12,622 nt of DNA from Methylocystis sp. (lineage in GTDB: Bacteria; Pseudomonadota; Alphaproteobacteria; Rhizobiales; Beijerinckiaceae), in contig JALRFG010000039.1 of NCBI GenBank assembly GCA_023253795.1, positions 1-12,622 on the forward strand. Direction: 5' to 3'. Numbering within the stretch: the stretch's first letter is position 1; the number at the start of each line of letters is the position of its first letter. Positions 6,320-12,622 of this stretch are shown here, one piece after another. The notes under the pieces were generated by a model. That model saw nothing but the letters and a program-made list of their open reading frames with translations, did no database searches and was not told the DNA's origin. Made by a program: the position numbers and the translations under genes.

Positions 6320-7504
6320 CCGCGCCCGCGCGCGCAGTTTTTCGGTTTCGCTCTTTAACTGACCGCAGGCGGCGAGAATGTCGCGTCCACGCGGCGTGCG
6401 CACCGGGCTGGCGTAGCCGGCGTTGAAGACGATGTCGGAAAATTGCTCGATGGTTTCCCAGTCGGAACATTCATAAGGCGCGCCCGGCCAGGGGTTGAAG
6501 GGGATCAGATTGATCTTCGCCGGAACACCCTTGAGCAGCCGCACCAGTTCGCGCGCATCGGCGGGCGAGTCATTGATGCCTTTCAGCATCACATATTCGA
6601 AAGTGATGCGCCTTGCGTTACTCGCGCCGGGATAGTCGCGGCATGCCTGCAATAATTCACGGATCGGATATTTCTTGTTCAGCGGCACCAGCTCGTTGCG
6701 CAGATCGTCGCGCACGGCATGAAGCGAGATCGCCAGCATGGCGCCGCTATCGGCGCCGAGCCGTTCGATCTGCGGAACAACGCCGGAGGTAGAGACGGTG
6801 ATGCGGCGTTTGGAAAGCGAGAGACCATCGCCATCGGCCATGGTCTCAATCGCCGGCGCGACATTCTCAAGATTATAGAGCGGCTCGCCCATGCCCATGA
6901 ACACAATGTTCGAAACGGCGCGGACGCCTTCGCCGCTCGGCACGAGTCCGTCGCGCGGACGTTCGTGATCGGGAAAATCGCCAAGCCGCTGGCGTGCGAT
7001 CAGCAACTGGCCGACGATTTCCGCTGTCGTCAGATTGCGCACCAGACGCTGCGTGCCGGTATGGCAGAAGCTGCAGGTCAGCGTACAGCCGACCTGCGAT
7101 GAAACGCAGAGCGTGCCGCGATCGCTCTCCGGAATATAGACGCATTCGATTTCGGCGCCCTTGTCCTGCGGATTGGTCGGCGCAAGACGCAGCAGCCATT
7201 TGCGGGTGCCATCGACGGAAAGCTGCTCCTCGACGATCTCCGGGAGACGCAGCTCAAAAGAATCCGCCAGCGTCGCCCGCAGCGTCTTCGAGATATTGAG
7301 CATTTCCGCGAAATCGCGCGCGCCGCGAAAATAGATCCAGTGCCAGAGCTGGTTGGTCCGCATCCGGATTTCGCGCTCCGGCAGACCAAGATCGTGCAAA
7401 GCGCTGGCGATCTCGCTGCGGGTCATGCCGGCGAGATTGGGCCGCGCCGTTGGGGCGGCGGCGGGGGAGGGAGCGGGGGCGGTCTCTAACAAGGTCATCG
7501 TCAT
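6299..7504 (-). CDS. rlmN: Dual-specificity rRNA/tRNA adenine-C2 methyltransferase RlmN
   Basis: A 401-residue radical-SAM enzyme that methylates C2 of A2503 in 23S rRNA and A37 in some tRNAs. The 4Fe-4S cluster cysteines are C140, C144 and C147 in GCTLTCSFC. C380 in AACGQL corresponds to the Cys that carries the transient methyl (E. coli C355), and C133 in TLCVSSQ to E. coli C118, whose spacing to the cluster is identical. GMGEPLYN (204-211) is the SAM-binding signature. The first 25 residues are Ala/Pro-rich and probably disordered. The ATG at 7504 sits only 2 bases after GGA; the ATG at 7498 has better spacing and may be the true start. The gene is divergent from the glycosyltransferase and convergent with dsbB, overlapping it by 21 bases. 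Confidence 0.97.
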   Translation of the reverse strand: MTMTLLETAPAPSPAAAPTARPNLAGMTRSEIASALHDLGLPEREIRMRTNQLWHWIYFRGARDFAEMLNISKTLRATLADSFELRLPEIVEEQLSVDGTRKWLLRLAPTNPQDKGAEIECVYIPESDRGTLCVSSQVGCTLTCSFCHTGTQRLVRNLTTAEIVGQLLIARQRLGDFPDHERPRDGLVPSGEGVRAVSNIVFMGMGEPLYNLENVAPAIETMADGDGLSLSKRRITVSTSGVVPQIERLGADSGAMLAISLHAVRDDLRNELVPLNKKYPIRELLQACRDYPGASNARRITFEYVMLKGINDSPADARELVRLLKGVPAKINLIPFNPWPGAPYECSDWETIEQFSDIVFNAGYASPVRTPRGRDILAACGQLKSETEKLRARARLAASDE

Positions 7505-7637
7505 TTCCGGCGGATTGGCTTAACTATCACAGATCGGCGCGCGCCGCATGGAGTGCTGATCTCGCCACAGGCTCAGGATTGGTCGGTGACGGCGTTTTTC
7601 CGGCTCCCGCCGCGTCTGTCAAAAGGAAAATGGCTTC

Positions 7638-8969
7638 TTGACCGCGTCGCCGTGCAAAATCCCGCGTAAAATCCTCATCGTCACCTTTGGCTCGCTGGGC
7701 GATCTTCATCCCTTTGTCGCTTTGGCCCATGCCCTCGCCGCGCAGGGATTCACCCCGGTGATAGCCACCAGCGCCGCCTATGCCGATTATATCGCCGGCG
7801 AAGGTCTCACTTTCACCCCCATCCGGCCGGATGGCGACGATCTGGTCGCGCGGCTCGGAATCGAAATGGGCGAGATCGCCCGACGCATGGCGGCCGATGA
7901 CCGCTTTTTGTTCGATCAGATCATTTTTCCGCATCTGCGTGAAAGTTACGATGATGTGCTGGCCGCCAGCGCCGATGTTTGCGCCATTGTTACGCACAGC
8001 ATCGCCTTTTCGGCGCGGCTGGCCGCGGAAACGCGCGGATTGCCCTGCGTCACCATGATTTTGTCGCCGGTGATGCTGTTTTCGCCGGATGATCCGCCCT
8101 TAGGCAATCCTCTGCCTTTCTGGCGCGCGCCAAAGGGAGAGATCGGACGCAGCTATAATCGTCTGTTGCTATGGATGCTGGCCAATGCCATCGGCTTGTC
8201 GGCGCGTCCGTTGTCGCGATTGCGGCGCGAATTGGGTTTGCCGCATCGCCGGGGACTCGACCTGTTGCTCGGGCTGGACTCCAGCATTGCGGTGATTGGC
8301 CTGTTCAGCCCGATGCTGTCGTCGCACAGCGATCATTGGGAAAAACTGTCGATCGCCGGTCATACGTTTCACGACAGATTTCTCGGCGCGGAGACCCTTG
8401 ATCCAGAGATCGAGGCCTTTCTCGCCGCCGGCGCGCCGCCGCTGGTTTTTACGCTTGGCAGCTTCGTTGCGCGCCAGCGCGATACATATTACCGCCATGT
8501 CGCCGAGGCGGCGCAACGGGTTGGGTGCCGGGCGTTGCTGCTGGCGAATGAGGACGATGTCGCCGCTTTGCGTGCGACCATCCCCGGCGATGTTCATATC
8601 GCGGCCTATGCGCCGCATTCGCAGGTGTTTCCGCGCGCCTGCGCGATCCTGCATCATGGCGGCGCCGGCACCACGGGACAGGCGTTACGCGCTGGCCTTA
8701 CGCAATTGATCATGCCTTTCCTCGGCGATCAGTTCGATAACGCCGCGCGGCTGACGCGTCTTGGCGTCGCGCGCAAGCTCGATCACGCCACGGTGACGGC
8801 GGATATCCTGACACGGGAATTGGTCACGCTTCTTGGCGATGTTTCTCTGGCGCAAAAAGCGTGGGAGGTCGCGGACCATATCGCAGCGGAAAACGGCGCC
8901 GTCGTTGCGGCGCGCCAGATCGCCGCGCTCATCAATCAACCACCAACCACGCAGAGACAGACGTCATGA
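7638..8969 (+). CDS. GT1-family (UGT/macrolide-type) glycosyltransferase
   Basis: A 443-residue cytoplasmic GT-B-fold glycosyltransferase that would move a sugar from a nucleotide donor onto a lipid, sterol, polyketide or other small acceptor. The N-terminal domain opens with ILIVTFGSLGDLHPF (12-26), the family's first strand and glycine loop. The C-terminal donor-binding domain has TLGSF (272-276), HHGGAGTT (339-346) and MPFLGDQFDNA (359-369), the family's diphosphate- and sugar-binding elements. It resembles proteins related to UDP-glucuronosyltransferases and MurG-like enzymes, but the acceptor cannot be inferred. The start is TTG at 7638, with AAAAGGA 10 bases upstream; no nearby ATG in frame fits the conserved N-terminus. 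Its stop overlaps the start of the chagasin-like gene (ATGA). The 133-base gap to divergent rlmN should hold its promoter. Confidence 0.9.
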   Translation: MTASPCKIPRKILIVTFGSLGDLHPFVALAHALAAQGFTPVIATSAAYADYIAGEGLTFTPIRPDGDDLVARLGIEMGEIARRMAADDRFLFDQIIFPHLRESYDDVLAASADVCAIVTHSIAFSARLAAETRGLPCVTMILSPVMLFSPDDPPLGNPLPFWRAPKGEIGRSYNRLLLWMLANAIGLSARPLSRLRRELGLPHRRGLDLLLGLDSSIAVIGLFSPMLSSHSDHWEKLSIAGHTFHDRFLGAETLDPEIEAFLAAGAPPLVFTLGSFVARQRDTYYRHVAEAAQRVGCRALLLANEDDVAALRATIPGDVHIAAYAPHSQVFPRACAILHHGGAGTTGQALRAGLTQLIMPFLGDQFDNAARLTRLGVARKLDHATVTADILTRELVTLLGDVSLAQKAWEVADHIAAENGAVVAARQIAALINQPPTTQRQTS

Positions 8970-9322
8970 GAATGTTTGTTCCAATCTCCGTCGCCGCCAT
9001 GTTCTTGACGCTTTGCGTAAACGCTCAGGGAGCGGATGCGATCACGCTTGCTCTCGGACACAGCAAGACGATTGTCCTGCCGGAGAATCCCTCGACGGGA
9101 TACACATGGAAAATCGATCAGGAGGGGAGCGATAATCTCTCCATTCTCGCCATTGTCGATCAGGGGCATAAGCGCGGCGCTTCTATGCCGGGGGCGCCGG
9201 GGCGGCATAGCTGGCGCCTGCGCGCCAATGCGCGGGGCCACGCGATTTTTCAGCTTGTCTATCAGCGTCCATGGGAGCCGGCGCCCATCGAAACCCGGCG
9301 GTTCGAGATCGACGTTCCATGA
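8966..9322 (+). CDS. Chagasin-like secreted cysteine-protease inhibitor (I42)
   Basis: A 118-residue secreted protein. The ATG at 8966 overlaps the stop of the glycosyltransferase gene (ATGA), so translation is probably coupled; the ribosome binding site is weak, which fits coupling. Residues 1-23 are a signal peptide (cleavage after GADA). The mature domain has the three conserved loops of the chagasin family that insert into papain-like protease active sites: NPSTGY (41-46), a glycine-rich loop GASMPGAPG (71-79) and RPWEP (101-105). Length fits a single inhibitor domain. The likely location is the periplasm or outside the cell. The target is unknown, and no papain-like protease is in the window. 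The downstream gene is convergent, 54 bases away, with no clear hairpin between. Confidence 0.87.
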   Translation: MRMFVPISVAAMFLTLCVNAQGADAITLALGHSKTIVLPENPSTGYTWKIDQEGSDNLSILAIVDQGHKRGASMPGAPGRHSWRLRANARGHAIFQLVYQRPWEPAPIETRRFEIDVP

Positions 9323-9376
9323 CGATCGGCGAGAATATTTATGTGATACGTAAAAAATAATAATTGTCGATATTCG

Positions 9377-10249
9377 TTATGAATTGCAGCCCTTGATCGC
9401 GTCTTCCAGACGCGCCGTGGCGGAGCCGGGCTGAACCGGTTTTTGCTGGCTCTCGTGCGGCGCCCAGCCGGAGAACCACACGATTTCGAAACTCGCGCGC
9501 ACGCGCCCGTCCGGATCGCTGAAACGCTCTGCGTAAATCTGCGCCGCGCGCATCAGCACATCGCGCCGCAAGGGTTTTTTGGCGCGTTGCGTCAGAACAT
9601 TGGCGGCGCCCATGGCGCGCACATCGGCCATCAGGGCGAAGAGCGAGTCATAGCGCAGGGTAAAGCTGTCGATATCAGAGACGGGCAGGGCGAAACCGGC
9701 GCGTTGCAGCAGGGCGCCCATATCGCGCACATCGACAAAAGGTGAAACGCGCGGACTGGCGCCGCCGAGGATTTCTTCCTCGGCCTGCGCCAGCGCCGCG
9801 CGCAATTCGACAAGGCTTGAGCCGCCGGGCAGGCAGGCGATGAACAGCCCATCGGGCGCAAGAATCCGCCGCACCTGCGCGAAGACGCCGGGCAAATCAT
9901 TGACCCATTGCAGCGCCATGCCGCTGACGACGAGATCGAAAGATGCCGGAGCGAAGGGCAGCGCCTCTTCATCGGCGATCACCGCGCCGCCGAAACGCCC
10001 TGCGCTCAGCGGCTCTGCGCGTCCACTGGCGATGATGGCGCGTGCAAAATGATCCGCCGGCGCGCCGAGATCGAGCGCGCGGGGAAAGGGACGCATCACG
10101 GTTTGCAGGCGGTCGAGCAAATCGTCGGCGGCGCGGGCGAGCAGAAAGTCGGGCGCGGCGCCTGCGCGCGCTTTCTTGATCCGCCGCTGCAACAGCGCGC
10201 GATCAAAGATGCGGGGCGGCGTGGAGGGCGTAGAGGAGGGCGCAGACAT
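9377..10249 (-). CDS. NDUFAF5/BioC-like SAM-dependent methyltransferase-fold protein
   Basis: A 290-residue class I SAM-fold protein. The ATG at 10249 is chosen because AGGAAAAGG directly precedes it; an upstream start would lack this and add 33 unlike residues. FDRALLQRRIKKARAG (15-30) and the C-terminal FSGWAPHESQQKPVQPGSA (259-277) are typical of the alphaproteobacterial NDUFAF5-like group. Human NDUFAF5 hydroxylates an arginine of complex I subunit NDUFS7, so a role in complex I assembly is the best guess; BioC-type methylation in biotin synthesis is the alternative. Motif I is degenerate, ALDLGAPADHF (58-68), lacking the usual GxGxG. FDLVVSGMALQWVNDLP (104-120) and RILAPDGLFIACLPGG (128-143) are the later SAM-fold motifs. 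It is divergent from the YkuD gene. Confidence 0.85.
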   Translation of the reverse strand: MSAPSSTPSTPPRIFDRALLQRRIKKARAGAAPDFLLARAADDLLDRLQTVMRPFPRALDLGAPADHFARAIIASGRAEPLSAGRFGGAVIADEEALPFAPASFDLVVSGMALQWVNDLPGVFAQVRRILAPDGLFIACLPGGSSLVELRAALAQAEEEILGGASPRVSPFVDVRDMGALLQRAGFALPVSDIDSFTLRYDSLFALMADVRAMGAANVLTQRAKKPLRRDVLMRAAQIYAERFSDPDGRVRASFEIVWFSGWAPHESQQKPVQPGSATARLEDAIKGCNS

Positions 10250-10339
10250 GCCTTTTCCTGACGAACGACGATGGCTCTGCTTTAGCACATTCAGATCAAT
10301 GACCGCGACGTATTTGCGACTCCACAGCGTTGCGACCGA

Positions 10340-10359
10340 CTGTTGCAAGATTGTAACAG
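10340..10359. promoter_or_regulatory. 20-bp near-palindrome between divergent genes
   Basis: CTGTTGCAAGATTGTAACAG is symmetric at 8 of 10 base pairs per arm. It lies about 91 bases from the methyltransferase start and 123 bases from the YkuD start, where an operator for a dimeric regulator could affect either gene. No known regulator family can be assigned from the sequence. Confidence 0.35.
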
Positions 10360-10405
10360 GTATAAAAAAGCTGATGTTTGCGCCTGTGGAGAAAGCGGTA
10401 TTGCT

Positions 10406-10433
10406 TCGACAAAATTATGGCGAAAGCTAGGAT
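10406..10433 (+). promoter_or_regulatory. Possible promoter of the YkuD gene
   Basis: TCGACA (10406-10411) and TAGGAT (10428-10433) are spaced by 16 bases, 5 of 6 and 4 of 6 matches to the housekeeping consensus. Transcription would start about 40 bases before the start codon. Tentative. Confidence 0.35.
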
Positions 10434-10482
10434 TGCGCACATTCAACACTGTCGATTCATCCGTGAACCTGAGGTGTCTCCC

Positions 10483-11007
10483 ATGCGTCCTTCGCTTCTC
10501 TCCTCCTGCGTTTTGGGCGCCGTGGCGGCGCTCGGTTTGTTTGTGTTTCCGCAATCTGCGGCGGCGCGCAATATGGTGGCCTTTGCGCCGAATGTGCAGC
10601 CCGGCACCATCGTCATCAGCGCGCATCAGCGTCGGCTTTATCTGGTGGTCGGCAATGGCGTCGCCATCAGCTATCCGGTGGCGGTGCCCCGGCGCGGCAA
10701 AGAGTGGTCCGGCGTCGCCTCAATTGGCGCGAAATATGTGAATCCCGACTGGACGCCGCCGGCCGTGGTCAAAGCCGATCATCCCGAATTGCCCAATCTG
10801 ATTCCCGGCGGCTCGCCGCGCAATCCGATGGGAACGCGCGCCATGTTGCTGGATCGTGGCGAAATCGCCATTCATGGCACCACGCGGAAGATGCGCTCTT
10901 CTATCGGCACGGCGGCTTCCTATGGCTGCATCCGCATGCTGAATGAGGATGTGGCGGATCTTTACGATCGCGTCAGCGTCGGCTCGCCGGTGGTGATGCA
11001 GCCTTAA
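10483..11007 (+). CDS. L,D-transpeptidase (YkuD domain)
   Basis: A 174-residue secreted enzyme that would form 3-3 peptidoglycan cross-links or attach proteins to peptidoglycan in the periplasm. The ATG at 10483 follows GAGGTG by 6 bases; a longer frame upstream has no such signal. Residues 1-28 are a signal peptide (cleavage after AAA). The YkuD domain fills the rest: IVISAHQRRLYLVVGNG (43-59) at the start, and the catalytic signature IHGT (130-133) ... SYGCIRM (146-152) with H131, catalytic C149 and R151. There is no LysM or other wall-binding domain, as is usual for short alphaproteobacterial members, which occur in many copies per genome. A GC-rich hairpin follows the stop by about 30 bases, so the gene is probably transcribed alone. 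Confidence 0.93.
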   Translation: MRPSLLSSCVLGAVAALGLFVFPQSAAARNMVAFAPNVQPGTIVISAHQRRLYLVVGNGVAISYPVAVPRRGKEWSGVASIGAKYVNPDWTPPAVVKADHPELPNLIPGGSPRNPMGTRAMLLDRGEIAIHGTTRKMRSSIGTAASYGCIRMLNEDVADLYDRVSVGSPVVMQP

Positions 11008-11036
11008 GCGCGGCGTCAAATGCTGTTTGTTCGATG

Positions 11037-11063
11037 ATCCCGCCGCGTCCGGGGCGGCGGGAT
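11037..11063 (+). terminator. Terminator hairpin after YkuD gene
   Basis: ATCCCGCCGC (11037-11046) and GCGGCGGGAT (11054-11063) form a perfect 10-bp stem with a 7-base loop, 29 bases after the YkuD stop codon. Only a short TTT follows, typical of high-GC genomes. Confidence 0.8.
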
Positions 11064-11160
11064 TTCCAAGCGTTTTATGCGGTTTTTCGAATCGATTGTT
11101 TCTGTGTCGTTCCGACTCCGTCGATAAAGGCAAGTTGCGTCCAGCGCTGAATGTTGAGTC

Positions 11161-11208
11161 GGCCACAGGCGATTGCTGTGGAAGAATCATTGTGGCCATG
11201 GACGCCAC
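11161..11208 (+). repeat. Overlapping inverted repeats with alternative pairings
   Basis: CCACAG (11163-11168) can pair with CTGTGG (11176-11181) across a 7-base loop, and GTGGC (11192-11196) with GCCAC (11204-11208) across 7 bases. Alternatively GGCCACA (11161-11167) pairs with TGTGGCC (11191-11197), which excludes both. This is the arrangement of an attenuator or small structured RNA, but no known family is recognised and the region may be untranscribed. Confidence 0.4.
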
Positions 11209-11235
11209 GCGCCGAATCCAACATTTTCGCTTTCG

Positions 11236-11265
11236 TGACGCAGCGTCATCGCGTTGACGCCGTCA
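11236..11265. promoter_or_regulatory. Tandem palindromes of TGACG/CGTCA, candidate operator
   Basis: Two palindromes occur side by side: TGACG-N3-CGTCA (11236-11248) and TGACG-N1-CGTCA (11255-11265), with centres 18 bases apart. Both continue as CGTCAT. They lie just upstream of a TATAGT element (11287) and about 175 bases before the YbjN gene start. Repeated symmetric half-sites suggest cooperative binding by a dimeric regulator; the regulator is unknown. Confidence 0.4.
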
Positions 11266-11440
11266 TGCGTTCCAAAAAGTTTCGAGTATAGTGAAGACGC
11301 AGGATGATTCGATCTTGCGCGGCTTGTTTTGCGTCGTCCGCAAACAGGGAAGCGCTTAAAGGGTCGCCGTCCTTTTTTCGTGATGCGTCTTTGTTGCTTG
11401 TCGTCGAAGCGTCTTGCTGACGTCCAATAAAGGTTGGCTC

Positions 11441-11944
11441 ATGCTAATCGCATCTGAAAAACAATTTGAGCGCGCCGAGCATCCGGTGGATATCGTCGAG
11501 CAACTGGCCGCCTCCAATGACTGGTCCTTCGATCGTGAGGACGAGGACGAAATTTCCATCGTCGTCGGCGGCGCCTGGACGGAATATCACGTCGCCTTCA
11601 CCTGGCTGCCCGATATTGAAACTCTCCACATCAGCTGCGCCTTCGATCTAAAGGCGCCGGAGCGCCGTCGCGCCGAGGTGGTGGCCCTGGTTGGCGCAAT
11701 CAACGAACAAATGTGGGTAGGCCATTTCGACTTCTGGCCGAAGGAAGGCGTCGTCATGCACCGTCACGGGTTGCTGCTGTCGGGCGGCGCACAGCCGTCG
11801 GCCCCGCAATGCACGGCGCTGCTCGATCACGCGCTGAAAGCCTGTGAGCGTCATTATCAGGCGTTCCAGTTTGTTCTCTGGGCCGGCAAATCGGCGCGTG
11901 ATGCGCTGGAGACCGCGAATTTCGAAACGCGAGGCGAAGCGTGA
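11441..11944 (+). CDS. YbjN-domain protein
   Basis: A 167-residue cytoplasmic protein of the YbjN family. The ATG at 11441 has AAAGG 7 bases upstream; a TTG 27 bases earlier is less likely. It starts with a short helix, PVDIVEQLAASNDWSFDRED (about 15-34), then beta-strands ISIVVGG, YHVAFTWLPDIETLHISCAFDL (49-70), a helix of charged residues (74-92), and FDFWPKEGVVMHRHGLLL (96-113). This alternation fits the YbjN fold, which resembles type III secretion chaperones. The biochemical role is not established; E. coli YbjN affects motility and stress responses when overproduced. It overlaps the proC start by GTGA, so the two are translationally coupled, a pairing commonly seen in alphaproteobacteria, which suggests a functional link that is not understood. 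Confidence 0.87.
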   Translation: MLIASEKQFERAEHPVDIVEQLAASNDWSFDREDEDEISIVVGGAWTEYHVAFTWLPDIETLHISCAFDLKAPERRRAEVVALVGAINEQMWVGHFDFWPKEGVVMHRHGLLLSGGAQPSAPQCTALLDHALKACERHYQAFQFVLWAGKSARDALETANFETRGEA

Positions 11945-12622
11945 GCGGCGTGAACGCCGGATCTGGGCCACTTGCCGGAACCACGCTGGCGCTCATCGGC
12001 GCCGGCAATATGGGCTTCGCCATGCTGCAGGGCTGGGCGACTGGCGGCCTCTCCGGCGACAGCGTCGTCGTGATCGAACCCAATCCCTCACCGCAATTGC
12101 GCGAACTCTGCGCCGAGCGCGGCTTTCCGTTACACGCGACGCCGGAAGCGGGCGCGCCCCGCGCCGCTGTCGTGCTCGCCATCAAGCCGCAGATGCTGGA
12201 CGCCGGCGCTGCGGCGGCGACGCCGTTCGTTGGACCGGAGACGCTGGTCGTCTCGATTCTCGCCGGCAAGCGGATCGCCGACCTTTCCGCCCGGCTGCCG
12301 GCCTCGCCGGCCATTGTCCGCGCCATGCCCAATACGCCGGCCGCCGTCGGGCGGGGGATCACCGGCGCTTTCGCCAGCCCGGCGACCGGCGCGGCGCGGC
12401 AGGCGCGCGCCAATGCGCTGCTGGCCGCCATTGGTCAGGTCGAATGGCTGGACGACGAAGCCCAGATCGACGCCTTGACCGCCGTCTCCGGCTCTGGCCC
12501 GGCCTATGTGTTTTATCTTGTCGAGGCGCTGGCCGCCGCCGGCGTCGAGGCGGGATTGCCGGCGGCGCTGGCGGAACGTCTGGCGCGCGCCACGGTCGAG
12601 GGGGCAGGGGAACTGCTGTATC
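11941..12622 (+). CDS. proC: Pyrroline-5-carboxylate reductase, 3'-truncated by window end
   Basis: The first 227 codons of the enzyme that reduces pyrroline-5-carboxylate to proline with NAD(P)H, the last step of proline synthesis. The start is GTG at 11941, overlapping the YbjN stop as GTGA; the frame stays open to the window end. IGAGNMG (19-25) is the Rossmann nucleotide-binding loop, AIKPQ (80-84) and RAMPNTPA (127-134) are conserved around the cofactor and active site, and AVSGSGPAYVF (181-191) begins the family signature of the C-terminal helical domain. The family is usually 260-280 residues, so roughly 40-50 residues lie beyond the window. The first 13 residues before the Rossmann strand are a slightly long N-terminus. 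Confidence 0.96.
   Translation, partial: MSGVNAGSGPLAGTTLALIGAGNMGFAMLQGWATGGLSGDSVVVIEPNPSPQLRELCAERGFPLHATPEAGAPRAAVVLAIKPQMLDAGAAAATPFVGPETLVVSILAGKRIADLSARLPASPAIVRAMPNTPAAVGRGITGAFASPATGAARQARANALLAAIGQVEWLDDEAQIDALTAVSGSGPAYVFYLVEALAAAGVEAGLPAALAERLARATVEGAGELLY

Larger units (their letters stand above)
11008..11440. other. Structured 433-base gap between YkuD and YbjN genes
   Basis: No supported protein gene. A 76-codon frame (11027-11257, plus) runs through the terminator hairpin and lacks a ribosome binding site, so I reject it. The gap holds the YkuD terminator (11037-11063), a set of overlapping inverted repeats (11161-11208), a tandem palindrome (11236-11265), and a TATAGT element (11287-11292) that could be the -10 of the YbjN–proC promoter, although no good -35 is found at normal spacing. 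Confidence 0.5.

Noticed and set aside
5172..6470. 432-codon minus-strand frame opposite the YqaA and DsbB genes
   Set aside because: Arg/Gln-rich antisense shadow of two well-supported genes in high-GC DNA.
7535..7546. 12-bp perfect palindrome CGGCGCGCGCCG between rlmN and the glycosyltransferase
   Set aside because: Simple GC alternation that is common by chance in such DNA.
7630..7641. Three-codon mini frame (ATG GCT TCT TGA) overlapping the TTG start of the glycosyltransferase
   Set aside because: The AAGGA is too close to this ATG to serve it well; chance is likely, though it could be tested as a regulatory upstream frame.
11027..11257. 76-codon plus-strand frame after the YkuD gene
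   Set aside because: Runs through the terminator stem, lacks a ribosome binding site and has no protein features.

Overview
The window looks like chromosomal DNA of an alphaproteobacterium, most likely Hyphomicrobiales (a Beijerinckiaceae- or Methylocystaceae-like lineage is my guess). The evidence is high GC in the right two thirds, strongly alphaproteobacterial versions of RlmN, the YbjN–ProC pair and the NDUFAF5-like methyltransferase with its GWAPHESQQKP tail, and frequent TTG/GTG starts. No organism can be named with certainty from the sequence alone.

Left part (1-4974), accessory in character and clearly more AT-rich: about 480 bases without a recognisable gene; then on the minus strand a large TonB-dependent outer-membrane receptor, preceded upstream by a small His/Cys-rich membrane-anchored protein of DUF2946 type. 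Such small proteins often sit beside metal (often copper) TonB receptors, and the pair probably forms a metal or metallophore uptake unit. Its roughly 280-base upstream region carries a Fur-box-like sequence and a small palindrome. Further upstream, on the same strand, are three small genes of unknown function: a 73-residue protein, an 84-residue secreted protein and a possible overlapping 46-residue protein. A tRNA-Leu(CAA) gene with a good promoter and encoded CCA marks the boundary between this part and the GC-rich part.

Right part (5060-12622), ordinary core genome: YqaA-type DedA membrane protein and DsbB (plus strand, 8 bases apart), converging with and overlapping rlmN (minus). A GT1-family glycosyltransferase follows (plus, TTG start), translationally coupled by ATGA to a chagasin-like (I42) secreted cysteine-protease inhibitor. 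Then an NDUFAF5/BioC-like methyltransferase (minus), divergent from a YkuD L,D-transpeptidase (plus) that ends in a clear GC hairpin. A 433-base gap follows, holding a cluster of alternative hairpins and a tandem TGACG/CGTCA palindrome. Last come a YbjN-domain protein and proC (cut by the window end), overlapping by GTGA.

No CRISPR array, insertion sequence, phage gene or rRNA is visible. I do not see a clear undescribed multi-gene system. The best leads are the receptor/DUF2946-like locus beside the tRNA, the small-protein cluster, the glycosyltransferase–chagasin coupling, and the structured gap before the YbjN gene.
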